Source: Planctomycetota bacterium (GTDB lineage: Bacteria > Planctomycetota > MHYJ01 > WSZJ01 > JACPWG01). Taken from it: a stretch of DNA of 64,000 nucleotides. Below the pieces are notes generated by a model that was given only the letters and a program-made list of their open reading frames with translations, was not told the DNA's origin and did not search any database. Of this stretch, positions 43,748-51,949 are shown one piece after another; the first letter of the stretch is position 1; each line of letters begins with the position of its first letter. The translations under genes and the position numbers were made by a program. Location: assembly GCA_016197205.1 (NCBI GenBank), contig JACPWG010000186.1:1-64000 (forward strand). Reading direction: 5' to 3'.

Positions 43748-43876
43748 GGGTGTGGCTACTTTTCGACGACAGCGCCCAGACCGCCTGAAGGCGGTACTAC
43801 GAACAGTCGGTTCCGAGAGCAGCACCCACTGTTTGTAGTACCCCCTTCAGGGGGCCTACGAAAAGTAGCCACACCC
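43748..43876. mobile_element. MITE-like element A (129 bp) with 9-bp target duplication
   Basis: Terminal inverted repeats GGGTGTGGCTACTTTTCG and CGAAAAGTAGCCACACCC are perfect over 18 bp. The flanks are identical 9-bp direct repeats ATTCTCAAT (43739-43747 and 43877-43885). Inside is a second, imperfect inverted pair (GTACTACGAACAGTC and GACTGTTTGTAGTAC-like). No coding capacity. Reading frames give the RPPEGGTTN and VVPPSGG strings familiar from planctomycete repeats. Probably moved by a transposase elsewhere in the genome. Confidence 0.85.
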
Positions 43877-43930
43877 ATTCTCAATGCTCAATTTTCAAGA
43901 CGCAGACAAGGTTCGAGGTGCGATTCTCAG

Positions 43931-44127
43931 TACCGCTCCACGGAAGTCGGTGACCCATAGGCGACGGCAAGTTTGGCCGCCCGCAAGGCGCGCGAACGAG
44001 GCGTAGTAGCGGAGAACTACGGCGAGCGAGCGCAGCAGCCTGCCCCCGGAAGCGCCGTAGCGCGAAGGGGGGACGCGGGCGACCAAAATCGCCGAGCAAA
44101 TGGGTCACCCAATTCTGTGGGGCGGTG
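43931..44127. mobile_element. MITE-like element B, copy 1 (197 bp)
   Basis: Ends are inverted repeats: TACCGCTCCACGGAAGTCGG at the left, and at the right a stretch whose reverse complement starts CACCGCCCCACAGAATTGGG. Flanked by CTCAG on both sides (43926-43930, 44128-44132), a 5-bp target duplication. The interior has a hairpin CGTAGT...ACTACG and the word GGCGAGCGAGCGC. A second copy lies at 57922. Confidence 0.8.
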
Positions 44128-44274
44128 CTCAGGGACCGCCAGGGAACGCAGCCCGGGTACGGAATCGCGGACTCTGAGCCTTGCAGCTTGAGCCGTGTCT
44201 GGGTCCCTACCGTTCGACTTCTTGAAAGCCTGTCGCGATTTCGGAAGCCGTGCGCTCCGCCCACGGAAGGACGA

Positions 44275-44408
44275 GCCACCGAAGACGCCGAAAACACCGA
44301 AAGACGAACCGCCAGTTTCGCCAATTTCGCGAATTCTCTGCGGAGAATTCGTTGCCAGAAAAACAAGCTTTTGCGAGCTTGTGTCACAGATTTTTCGGGA
44401 TTTCACAG
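44275..44408 (+). repeat. Partial copy of the 211-bp composite repeat
   Basis: Begins GCCACCGAAGACGCCGAA and continues through GAGAATTCGTTGCCAGAAAA to TTTCACAG, without the R1 block present in the two full copies. With elements A and B it fills the 43668-44676 gap between the sigma factor and kinase genes. Confidence 0.6.
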
Positions 44409-44676
44409 ATTGCGAATCTGTGAAATCGCCGTTAATCTGGGAAAGCTGTGGTTCCCGTTCGGTTTCGGGCGCGCGCCTGACTTGGAAATTGATCACTGAG
44501 CCTTGAGCCTTTTCAGGGAGCCTCGAGCCTCTTCCTGAAGAACTCCCTGATTTCCGAACTGCAGGAGTTACTTCTTGACGGGCCCTTACCTTGGGATCGG
44601 TGGGGGACGTCACGCCGCCGGCCCGACGGACGCCTCCCCTCGCACCTCGGGTCCGTTCGTTGGAGGAGCGGTGCCG

Positions 44677-47250
44677 ATGCCGCAACCCGCCGGGGTCTGC
44701 CCCCGATGCGAGCAGCCCTTTCCCGCCAGCGGAAACGTCGACGGGCTCTGCCCGAATTGCGTGCTCGACTTCGTCTTTTCGAAAGAGGGTTCCGCGCCGG
44801 ACGCGCCGACCGGGGCCGGCACGGGCGCGGGCGCCGGTACCGCGGTCGCACCCTCCGCCCAACCCGCCGCGGCGAACGACGCCTTGCCCAACGACTCGGC
44901 CTTCGGGATCTATCACATCGAACGACTCCTCGGCCGAGGGGGCATGGGCACGGTCTATCTCGCCGTCCAGACCTCGCTCGGCCGCCGGGTCGCGATCAAG
45001 GTCCTCCCGGTTGCGCTCGCCCGCGAGGCCGAATTCGCCGGACGCTTCGAGCGCGAGGCGCGCGCCATGGCGGCGCTTTCCCACCCGCACATCGTGACGA
45101 TCCACGACTTCGGCTGCATCGAAGGGCGGTTTTACTACGCGATGGAGTACGTCGAGGGCGCCTCGCTCCGCGGCCTCCTCCGGAAAGGCCCACTTCCCGC
45201 CCCGCGCGCGATCGCGATCCTGTCGCAGCTTTGCGATGCGCTCCAGCTCGCCCATCGACACGGCGTCGTGCACCGGGACGTCAAGCCGGAAAACGTCCTC
45301 CTCGACGCCGCGGAGCGCGCACGGCTCGCGGACTTCGGCCTCGCCCGCGCCCACGGCGGGGACGCCACATGTTTCGGCGCCCTCACCGGCTCCATGGAGC
45401 TCCTGGGGTCGATCCCCTACATGGCCCCGGAGCAGGCGGCGCGCGCGGCCGACGCCGACGCGCGGTCCGATATCTACTCCCTAGGCGTCGTCTTCTACGA
45501 AATGCTCACCGGCAAGCTCCCGTCCACGCCCTGGCTCCCCCCGAGCCGCGGGGCGGACGTGGATCCGCGGCTCGACGCGGTCGCGGCGAAGGCGCTCGCG
45601 CCCGCCCCCGCGGACCGCTACCAGGATGCCGGACAGATGAAGCAGGAGGCCGCGCGCTGCCTGCCCGCGCCCGTGCCCGACACGCGCCTGCGAACGGGTG
45701 CGGCCGGCGCACCGAAACCCCCGGCCGCGCCGCCTGCGCCCTCCGCGCGCGCCGTACCTGCCGTACAATCCTCGCCATCCACCCGACCGGTGGACGCCGG
45801 GCCACGCCCCGGAGCACCCGACCCGGTCGCCGTCCGAGCACGCGCACCTCTCGTCCGTCCCTCGGGCCAGGTCTCGGCCGCGCGCGCGATCGTCCCTGCA
45901 GTCGCGCTCCGACCCGCGCCGACGGCACTCGCGCAGCCGCCCGCCCAGCCCGCACCGCCGCCTGCGCCACCGCCGACGGTCTCCACGCGCGGAGGGAGGA
46001 ACCGATGGCTCCCTCTGCTTGCAGGCGTCGCCGCCATTCTCGCGGGCGGCGTCCTCTACGTCCTCGAGGGGACAAGCGGCAGGGAGGACCCTGCGGTAGC
46101 GACTCCGGAGAAAGTCGCGCGGGAGAACGCGTCGCCGGTGTCGCGCTCCACGCCGGCGATCCTCCAGCCTGAGGCCACGGCGCACGCAACGCCCCCGACG
46201 CCCCCACCCGTCGAACCGCGGGCGGCGGCGCCAACCCCCGCCGCGACGCCGGCACGGGGCCCGGACGCGACACCCGCTGTCGCGGGCCCCATGGCGACCG
46301 ACGCCCCCGCGGTCGCAGCCCCGGCGCCCGCGCTCCCTCACGAGACCGATCCGCGGACCGACCCGGTCGTCCCCTCGCACGCCGAGGCGACACCGGTCGC
46401 CGCCGCCACACCGCGCGCCGCCGCTCCGGAGCAGGACCTCGCCGCCCTCGACGACGATTTCAGCGACCCGAGCAACCGCGACGCCTGGCGCCAACTCGAC
46501 CAGGACGAGGGCTGGGGGATCAACCGCCTCGCGCGCTTCGAGTTCTGTCCGCGGTTTCAGCCGGGCTGGATGATCCTGCAGCCGGCCCCGAATCTCTGGG
46601 CCGAAGACTACCGCGGCGTCCTCCTCTACAAAACCGTCACCGGCGACTTCGTGGTGACGGTCGACCTGAACGTCAGCGAGGCGTCCGGCTCGAAGTTCCC
46701 GGGGGTCGCGTTCTCTTCCGCGGGGCTGCTGTTGCGCGCGCCGCGGGCCGTCACGCCGCGGACGTGGAAGGCGGGCGGCGAGAACCACGTCCTCCTGTCG
46801 CTCGGCGTCGCGGAGAGGCCCGGCGTGGGAGCGGTCTGGGTCGCCGGCACGACCGACAGCCGGACCACGACGGCGAGTTTTCCCGCGCTTTCGCCATGGG
46901 GGCAGTTGCAAGCGGCGCGGATCGGCCCCGCCGTGCTCCTCCTCGGCAAGCCTCGCGGCGGGACCTGGATCGTCCTCCAACGCTACCGGCGGGCCGACCT
47001 GCCGGCCACCCTGCAAGTGGGCCTCACCGCCTGCACGGATGCCGCCACCTGCCGGCGACACGGGCCCGACGAGCACAACACGCGCGTGCTCCGCGACGGC
47101 AAACCCGACGTCATCGCCCGGTTCCACGACGTGCGCTTCCGGCGGCCCTCGCTGCCCGCGGAGCTTGCCGGCAAGGACCTCTCCGATGCCGGCTCCGCCT
47201 CCAACGAGGGCCTCCGGTCGATCCTCGGCGAGGCCGCGACGAAAAAGTAG
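44677..47250 (+). CDS. Membrane Ser/Thr protein kinase with N-terminal zinc ribbon
   Basis: 857 residues from the ATG at 44677, eight bases after TTGGAGGAG; a TTG at 44575 is the outer limit of the frame. CPRC (8-11) and CPNC (25-28) form a zinc ribbon. Kinase: GRGGMGTVYLAV (86-97), VAIKVLPV, HRDVKPEN (199-206), DFG present (LADFGLARA), IPYMAPEQ and SDIYSLGVVFYEMLTGKLP. A Pro/Ala-rich linker precedes one membrane helix (WLPLLAGVAAILAGGVLYVL, about 444-463). The extracytoplasmic part has another Ala/Pro linker and from about 590 a beta-rich domain (DDDFSDPSNRDAWRQLDQ, FVVTVDLNVSEASGSKFPGV) like DUF1349/laminin-G-type modules. Probably controlled with, or controlling, the upstream ECF sigma factor. 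Confidence 0.88.
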   Translation: MPQPAGVCPRCEQPFPASGNVDGLCPNCVLDFVFSKEGSAPDAPTGAGTGAGAGTAVAPSAQPAAANDALPNDSAFGIYHIERLLGRGGMGTVYLAVQTSLGRRVAIKVLPVALAREAEFAGRFEREARAMAALSHPHIVTIHDFGCIEGRFYYAMEYVEGASLRGLLRKGPLPAPRAIAILSQLCDALQLAHRHGVVHRDVKPENVLLDAAERARLADFGLARAHGGDATCFGALTGSMELLGSIPYMAPEQAARAADADARSDIYSLGVVFYEMLTGKLPSTPWLPPSRGADVDPRLDAVAAKALAPAPADRYQDAGQMKQEAARCLPAPVPDTRLRTGAAGAPKPPAAPPAPSARAVPAVQSSPSTRPVDAGPRPGAPDPVAVRARAPLVRPSGQVSAARAIVPAVALRPAPTALAQPPAQPAPPPAPPPTVSTRGGRNRWLPLLAGVAAILAGGVLYVLEGTSGREDPAVATPEKVARENASPVSRSTPAILQPEATAHATPPTPPPVEPRAAAPTPAATPARGPDATPAVAGPMATDAPAVAAPAPALPHETDPRTDPVVPSHAEATPVAAATPRAAAPEQDLAALDDDFSDPSNRDAWRQLDQDEGWGINRLARFEFCPRFQPGWMILQPAPNLWAEDYRGVLLYKTVTGDFVVTVDLNVSEASGSKFPGVAFSSAGLLLRAPRAVTPRTWKAGGENHVLLSLGVAERPGVGAVWVAGTTDSRTTTASFPALSPWGQLQAARIGPAVLLLGKPRGGTWIVLQRYRRADLPATLQVGLTACTDAATCRRHGPDEHNTRVLRDGKPDVIARFHDVRFRRPSLPAELAGKDLSDAGSASNEGLRSILGEAATKK

Positions 47251-47258
47251 GAGGTGAC

Positions 47259-47657
47259 ATGAACGAACCTCTCCGGCGGATCACCGCCGGCGTGCGACAG
47301 AACGAACCCGGCATCTTCAAGGAGTTCTACCTCGCCACGGCCGGCAACCTCCTCCTCCGCCGGAAGTCCGACGCCGCGGGGGAGCTCGTCGGGTTCGAGG
47401 TCGCCTTTCGGCGCGTCCCCGACCCGGCGGAGCGGCACGTCGCCTGGGAAAAGGGGGGCGCCGCCTGGTCGGCGCGGGTCGACACGGGAGAGGTGGGCGG
47501 CGGCGTGAAGATGACCCCGCTGGTCGACCGCGACACTTCGATCAAGTTCCACACGCTCCGGCACGCGGTGGAATTCCTGCGGGACCCGGCGCACGCGCTC
47601 GCGCCTGACGTGCGCGAGTTCCTGCTCGCGCGACTGGCCGAGGGGCTGCCGGGTTGA
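47259..47657 (+). CDS. Conserved-looking 132-residue protein of unknown function
   Basis: ATG at 47259 with a very good GGAGGTG, 8 bp after the kinase stop, so it is co-transcribed with it. No signal peptide or membrane segment. Segments such as EFYLATAGNLLLRRKSDAAG, GFEVAFRRVPDPAERHVAWE and HTLRHAVEFLRDP suggest a small alpha-beta fold. No family recognised; it may be a cytoplasmic partner or substrate of the kinase, by position only. Confidence 0.6.
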   Translation: MNEPLRRITAGVRQNEPGIFKEFYLATAGNLLLRRKSDAAGELVGFEVAFRRVPDPAERHVAWEKGGAAWSARVDTGEVGGGVKMTPLVDRDTSIKFHTLRHAVEFLRDPAHALAPDVREFLLARLAEGLPG

Positions 47658-47704
47658 GGGGCAGACACTTTTTTTTAGGGCCCATCGGACAGAGGAGGCG
47701 AAGC

Positions 47705-49198
47705 ATGGGACGAGACCCGCTGAAGCTTTCGGCCGCTGCCGTCGCGCTGCTGGCCCTCGCGGCGCTTTCCCGCGCATGGGGGGACGACCCGCCGAAGACC
47801 CCGACCCCGGAGGAGAAGCTGCGGCAGTCCTACGAGTCGCGGCTGCGGGACAGGTCCAGGGACGCGGCCTCCGCGCGCGTGGCGGCGGCGGAGTTCTGCT
47901 ACGGGAAGAAGCTCTACGAAGTCGCCGCGTTAGAGTACGAGCTGGCGCTGAAGCTCGACCCGACGAACGCGAAAGCGCATGAACGGCTCGGCTACAAGAA
48001 GACCGCCGCCGGCTGGGAGGAGAAGCCGAGCGGGACGGCCAAGCGCAAGAACGAGTGCCCGGCCAACGAGGTCAACAACCTCACCTCGGACTACAACGAC
48101 CGCACCCGAAAGACCTACCCGAAAATCGCGGACGAATTTTTCGAGCTGGGCAAATGGTGCCGCGAGCGGAAGCTGGAGGAAGAGGCCAAGGGGGCCTGGC
48201 GCGAGGCGCTCGGGTTCGCGCCCGACCACGCGAAGGCGAGGGAGGCCTTGGGCTTTAAGAAGGAGGGGGACAAGTGGGTCTCCGCGGACGACCGGGCCGC
48301 CGCGGACGCGATGAAAAAAAAGGTTGCAGGCGCCAAGGAGGGGGAGGAAATCGCGCAACCCTCCGAGGACGAGAAGAAGCTCGGGTTCCCGCTGGCGAAG
48401 CGCAAGGGGGCGCATTTCGTCCTGCAGGCGGCGTTCGGCCAGGACGACGTGAAGGAGTGGATGAAGCTGGCCGAGGCCGCGTTCGACGACTTCCATGCGC
48501 TCCTCGAAGTGCCGGCCGACCACCCGGTCGTGGAGGAGCCGATCACGGGCTTCCTGCTGGACACGAAGTCCCAGCACGAGGCCTACGTGGACAAGCTGAC
48601 CGACGGCTCCCCGGGGCAGAAGGACTTCATGAAAAAGGGGGGCGGGCAGGTGGAGTTTTCGCCGCCCCGGTTCGAGGGCTGGAAAGGGGGGGCTGCGAAG
48701 GAGGAGTTGGCGGACATCACCGTGCATATGTCCGTGCACGTGCTCTTCCAGTACTACATGGCCCTGGGGGCGGACAACGTCATGCCGTGGCTGTACGAGA
48801 GCATGGCGTACACGTTCACCGTGCGGCTCCGGCGCTCGGCGCTGACGCACTGCATCACGCAGTCCACGGGCGGCGGGGGCAAGGAAGAGATGCCGCGCGA
48901 CGCGGGGCACTGGAAGCAGGCCATGAAGGAGTCCGTGCGGAAGGGGCAGGACCCGGCGGTGGACCGGATGCTGACCGCGGGGATCAATTCGATCCAGGGG
49001 GACCTGCTGCTCAAGGGCTGGAGCATGCTCGACTGGATGCTCGCGACCCGGAAGGAGGCCTTCCTCAAGTTCCTGTCGACGATGAAGGAAGCGCCGAAGG
49101 ACGGCAAGGCGCAGCTGACGGCGTGGAAAGCGGCCTTCGGCAAGAGCCCGGAAGAGTGCGAAGTCGAGTGGCGGGCGTGGGTGCTCTCGACCTACTGA
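47705..49198 (+). CDS. Secreted protein with TPR-like N-terminus and degenerate metallopeptidase domain
   Basis: 497 residues from the ATG at 47705 behind GAGGAGG. Signal peptide LSAAAVALLALAALSRAWG, then TPR-like helices (LYEVAALEYELALKLDPTNA, EEAKGAWREALGFAPDHAKA) and a C-terminal domain from about 240. There ITVHMSVHVLFQYYMALG followed by MPWLYESMAYTF lines up with the HExxH...WLxEGxAxYF layout of DUF1570-like peptidases, but the catalytic Glu of HExxH is replaced (HMSVH). A zinc-binding non-enzyme is likely. A run of eight A encodes KKK near residue 204. Confidence 0.65.
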   Translation: MGRDPLKLSAAAVALLALAALSRAWGDDPPKTPTPEEKLRQSYESRLRDRSRDAASARVAAAEFCYGKKLYEVAALEYELALKLDPTNAKAHERLGYKKTAAGWEEKPSGTAKRKNECPANEVNNLTSDYNDRTRKTYPKIADEFFELGKWCRERKLEEEAKGAWREALGFAPDHAKAREALGFKKEGDKWVSADDRAAADAMKKKVAGAKEGEEIAQPSEDEKKLGFPLAKRKGAHFVLQAAFGQDDVKEWMKLAEAAFDDFHALLEVPADHPVVEEPITGFLLDTKSQHEAYVDKLTDGSPGQKDFMKKGGGQVEFSPPRFEGWKGGAAKEELADITVHMSVHVLFQYYMALGADNVMPWLYESMAYTFTVRLRRSALTHCITQSTGGGGKEEMPRDAGHWKQAMKESVRKGQDPAVDRMLTAGINSIQGDLLLKGWSMLDWMLATRKEAFLKFLSTMKEAPKDGKAQLTAWKAAFGKSPEECEVEWRAWVLSTY

Positions 49199-49234
49199 GC
49201 GCGCGCAAGGTGGTCCCTTGCGTCCCCCAATTCG

Positions 49235-49257
49235 GAACCGCGACCGTGAGGGAGCGG
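49235..49257 (+). repeat. Dispersed repeat R1, copy 5
   Basis: Identical core to the copies at 4027 and 31626. It lies in the 317-bp gap between two convergent genes, together with the hairpin at 49368. Confidence 0.7.
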
Positions 49258-49367
49258 TCTCGGCGCTTCCTCCCTACTCCCCCCGGTTCAAGCCCGCCGA
49301 CCCGTGGCCGACCGTTCCGGAACCGCTTCGCAAGCGGCGAGAATGGCGTTCCCCCTGCGTCCCCCTC

Positions 49368-49404
49368 CGCCGGAAGGGCGGGCCTTGCGCCCGCCCCTCC
49401 GGCG
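49368..49404. terminator. Long GC hairpin in convergent gap
   Basis: CGCCGGAAGGGCGGGC pairs imperfectly with GCCCGCCCCTCCGGCG around a short loop. No U-tract. It could be a bidirectional terminator or another copy of a GC-rich palindromic repeat. Confidence 0.4.
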
Positions 49405-49515
49405 ACGCCCGAGGTTTGCACGCGCCGCGCTCGAGCGCCTCCACCCTTCGTGGCGCCCCTACGTCGTGCCGCCTCCCCGCCCGCCGCGGCCGGGGATCAA
49501 ACCCCGGAGCGGCTC

Positions 49516-50271
49516 CTACCCCCCGCCGGACGTGTCGGCGGGTCCGCCGTTTCCGCCCGGCCGCGCCCCGGGCGCAACGCGCCCGAGGAAGTTGCCGAGC
49601 AAGTCCTGCGCGGCCCCGAGTACGAACGTACGGCCCGGCCCGCCCAGAATGCCCTGCAGTGCCTCCAGTTCCTTGAGGCGCATGAGCGTCGGGTTCTTCG
49701 CGTAGAGGTCGGCGGTGTTCACCTGCGACCGGATCGCCGAGACCTCTTCGCGCCGCTCGATCACGGCGGCCTCGGCCCGCTTCCGGGCCTCGATGACCTG
49801 GTTCAGGATGGACTTCATCTCGCCCGGCAGGATCACGTCCTTGAGGCCGAGGTCCAGGATCCGCACGCCGTACTCGGCGGCGATTGGAGCGAGGAGCTCG
49901 CGCGCGCGGGCGCCGAGGGTGCCCTTCGCGGCCAGGAGTTCGTCCAGCGTCTGCGCCGCGAGCTCGCCGCGGAGCGCGAGCTGGGCGTCCGCGTAGAGCT
50001 GCTCCGCCCACTTCTCCACGCGGACCACGGCCGCGGTGGCGTCCTCGATCCGGTACTTCACGAGGGCGTTCAGGCGCAGCGTGACCTTGTCCGAGGTCAT
50101 CATTTCCTGGCCACCGATGACGAGGGTGCGGATGCGCAGGTCGAGCTTCTCGAGGCGCTCGCGATGCCAGAGCTTCCAGATCCGGTACTCGCCGGGGCCG
50201 AGGACGCCGATCAGGCGGCCCTTGCGAAAGAGCACGCCCTTCTCGAATTCCTGGATGGTCACGCGCTGCAT
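49516..50271 (-). CDS. SPFH/Band 7 (slipin-like) protein
   Basis: 251 residues from the ATG at 50271 with AAAGGAGG upstream. The SPFH domain covers about 10-190: KGVLFRKGRLIGVLGPGEYR, LRIRTLVIGGQEMMTSDKVT, VTLRLNALVKYRIED, YGVRILDLGLKDVILPGEMK, then the helical MKSILNQVIEARKRAEAAVI with the expected ERREEVSAIRSQVNTA. Unlike most slipins it has no N-terminal membrane segment, so it may bind a partner or be cytosolic. A Gly/Pro-rich tail follows. No NfeD partner gene is nearby. Confidence 0.82.
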   Translation of the reverse strand: MQRVTIQEFEKGVLFRKGRLIGVLGPGEYRIWKLWHRERLEKLDLRIRTLVIGGQEMMTSDKVTLRLNALVKYRIEDATAAVVRVEKWAEQLYADAQLALRGELAAQTLDELLAAKGTLGARARELLAPIAAEYGVRILDLGLKDVILPGEMKSILNQVIEARKRAEAAVIERREEVSAIRSQVNTADLYAKNPTLMRLKELEALQGILGGPGRTFVLGAAQDLLGNFLGRVAPGARPGGNGGPADTSGGG

Positions 50272-50469
50272 GGGCGCCTCCTTTCGACGGTCTGGTCGTT
50301 GCGGTGAGGGCGGAGGGAGGGCGCCCTTCCCCGGCGCGGGCGCGCCCTCGCGGCGGGGCGGGCGCGTACCGGCGGCGCCGCGCGCCGCTCTCGGCGCTTG
50401 CGGGGGCTGCCGTCGTCGCTCGCCTCGAAGCCGTCCGGACGCAGCCGTTTTCGGCCGCCCGCGTCGGTT

Positions 50470-50545
50470 CAGGTGCGTACGGGGAGTCGAACCCCAGGGG
50501 CGAACCCCTGCCTCCAGATAACAGTCTGGTGCTCCCTAGGGAGCG
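50470..50545 (-). other. Degenerate tRNA-like sequence (Asn-GTT-like)
   Basis: On the minus strand the order is a D-arm-like palindrome GCTCCCTAGGGAGC, an anticodon-arm-like CCAGA-CTGTTA-TCTGG, a hairpin CAGGGG-TTCG-CCCCTG and a T-arm GGGGTTCGACTCCCC. The anticodon loop has six bases, one short of CTGTTAA, which would make GTT (Asn). The acceptor strands do not pair (GTACGCACC at the 3-prime end has no partner). A decayed tRNA or tRNA-derived repeat fits better than a working gene. Confidence 0.35.
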
Positions 50546-50606
50546 GGCCTCGGCCAAAGCACGGAACGCCGCGTCCTACCGGGCGGCGCCGCCTGCCGGA
50601 AGCTGC

Positions 50607-50648
50607 GAAAACAAAAACGCCCCGGGAACCTCGCAGCTCCCGGGGCGT
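50607..50648 (-). terminator. Rho-independent terminator, minus strand
   Basis: ACGCCCCGGGA and TCCCGGGGCGT form an 11-bp stem around a 10-base loop and are followed on the minus strand by TTTTGTTTT. The only gene upstream on that strand, the CPBP protease, ends 575 bp away, so the terminator may belong to an unseen small RNA or to a long 3-prime leader. Confidence 0.7.
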
Positions 50649-51012
50649 CGTGAAAGAGTCGGAGAACGGTTCACGACCGGGGAGGTCGCCTGCGGCGGGG
50701 AGCGGGCTGGGAAAGAGGCCCGTTTTGCGTGGCGGCTGACATGCGACGGCTCCATCGGAGTGAAGAGGTCGAGAAGAAAACGGTCAGGGTCGAAAAAGGT
50801 TCGACCGGCGCAGGACGGAAACCGCCGCGACCGGCGCGCGAGGCCGACCACGGAGGCTCGCTACGCGGGCACGGCAACGCCGTGCCCCTACGAGACAGGA
50901 CCCATCGGCACGCCCAGGCGGCGACCTGCGCCCCGCGCATTCGCGCTTGCCTCGCCCCGGCGCGGGCGGCTAGAATCGGTCCGAGCGTTCGCGTGCCCGA
51001 TCGATCGCTTCA

Positions 51013-51082
51013 CCACGGAGGCACGGAGAGGAGGAGGAGCTGGGAAAAAGTTCGCCGTGAAGCCTCCGTGTCTCCGTGGTGA
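51013..51082. repeat. Inverted CACCACGGAGGCACGGAG repeat pair
   Basis: CACCACGGAGGCACGGAG is followed about 30 bases later by CCTCCGTGTCTCCGTGGTG, a facing copy. This belongs to the same family of (G)GAGGC/ACGGAG words found at 37650-38115. It lies in the 952-bp gap 50272-51223, which has no supported intact gene. Confidence 0.5.
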
Positions 51083-51138
51083 ACGTCTACCAACCGGCCG
51101 GCCACGCTCCCCCTTTCCTGCGAGCTTCGGACGGGCGC

Positions 51139-51252
51139 ATGCGCATCGGCATCGACTTGGGCGGGACGAAAATCGAGGCCGTCGTGCTCGACGACGCGGG
51201 CAACGAGCGCGCGCGGCGGCGCGTCACCCCGCGAGCAGCCGATGCCCGATGA
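51139..51252 (+). pseudogene. Truncated N-terminus of a ROK-family sugar kinase
   Basis: From the ATG at 51139 the frame reads MRIGIDLGGTKIEAVVLDDA and on to RRRVTPRAADAR before a stop at 51252. The first 29 residues match the phosphate-1 loop opening of ROK glucokinases/fructokinases (GIDLGGTKIE). Similarity stops where the opposite-strand CPBP gene's 3-prime end begins (51224). The remaining 270 or so residues of a ROK kinase are absent, so this is a gene remnant left by a deletion or insertion. Confidence 0.75.
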
Positions 51253-51949
51253 AAAGCAGGGCGGCGTCGACGAGCGCGTGGGAAACCCAGGCCCCGGCGA
51301 GGCTGCGTTGCCGGCGAACCAGTCCGCACCACAGCGCGCCGCCGATCCCCACGCCCGTTCCGAAAGCCGCGGTCGCGACGGCGGGAAAAAAGGACGCGAG
51401 GAGCACGTAGTGATGGGCCGCGAACGCCGCGGCCGCCAGCGGGACGGCCACTCGCGTCGGCACGAGCCGGTCGAGACGGCCGAAGACGTACCAGCGCCAG
51501 TAGTACTCTTCGAGCAGGGAGTGCACGAGGGCAAGGAAGCAGGCGAAGGCGACGTAGTGCTCGCGGAGGCCCATCTCCGCGGCCTTCGCGCGAACCACCG
51601 GCGTGAAGGTCGAAAGGTACGCGCCGAGCGGCGAAAGAAAAAAAGTCGCAAGGATGCCGCCGGCGAGGACGCAGCCGACGCCGAAACCGAGCGGGAGAGC
51701 GCGCGCCGCGGCGGCGAGGTCCGGCCGCAGCGCGGAGCCCGGAACCCTTTCGATCGCAAGCGCGGCGACGAGCGGCCACGCGAGGAGGAAGAGCTTGGTG
51801 AGGGCGTAGAGCCCCTGGGCGAAGCTCGTGCCGGGGAGCAGCACCAGGTACGTGAACGCGGCCGTGGCCGGCAGGCACATCGCAAGGGCGACGGCGGCCC
51901 ACTCCACGCCACGCCGCGTCCGCGGCTCGGGGCATGACTCCGGTCTCAT
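51224..51949 (-). CDS. CPBP-family intramembrane metalloprotease
   Basis: 241 residues from the ATG at 51949 behind AGGGGTGA. About seven hydrophobic helices (VALAMCLPATAAFTYLVLL, GFGVGCVLAGGILATFFL). Diagnostic motifs are EEYYWRWYVFGRL (EExxxR), AAHHYVLLASFF (second His motif) and WVSHALVDAALL (third motif), matching the CAAX-protease/bacteriocin-processing (Abi) family. Many bacterial members have unknown substrates. Its 3-prime end has replaced or truncated a ROK kinase gene. Confidence 0.85.
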   Translation of the reverse strand: MRPESCPEPRTRRGVEWAAVALAMCLPATAAFTYLVLLPGTSFAQGLYALTKLFLLAWPLVAALAIERVPGSALRPDLAAAARALPLGFGVGCVLAGGILATFFLSPLGAYLSTFTPVVRAKAAEMGLREHYVAFACFLALVHSLLEEYYWRWYVFGRLDRLVPTRVAVPLAAAAFAAHHYVLLASFFPAVATAAFGTGVGIGGALWCGLVRRQRSLAGAWVSHALVDAALLFIGHRLLAG

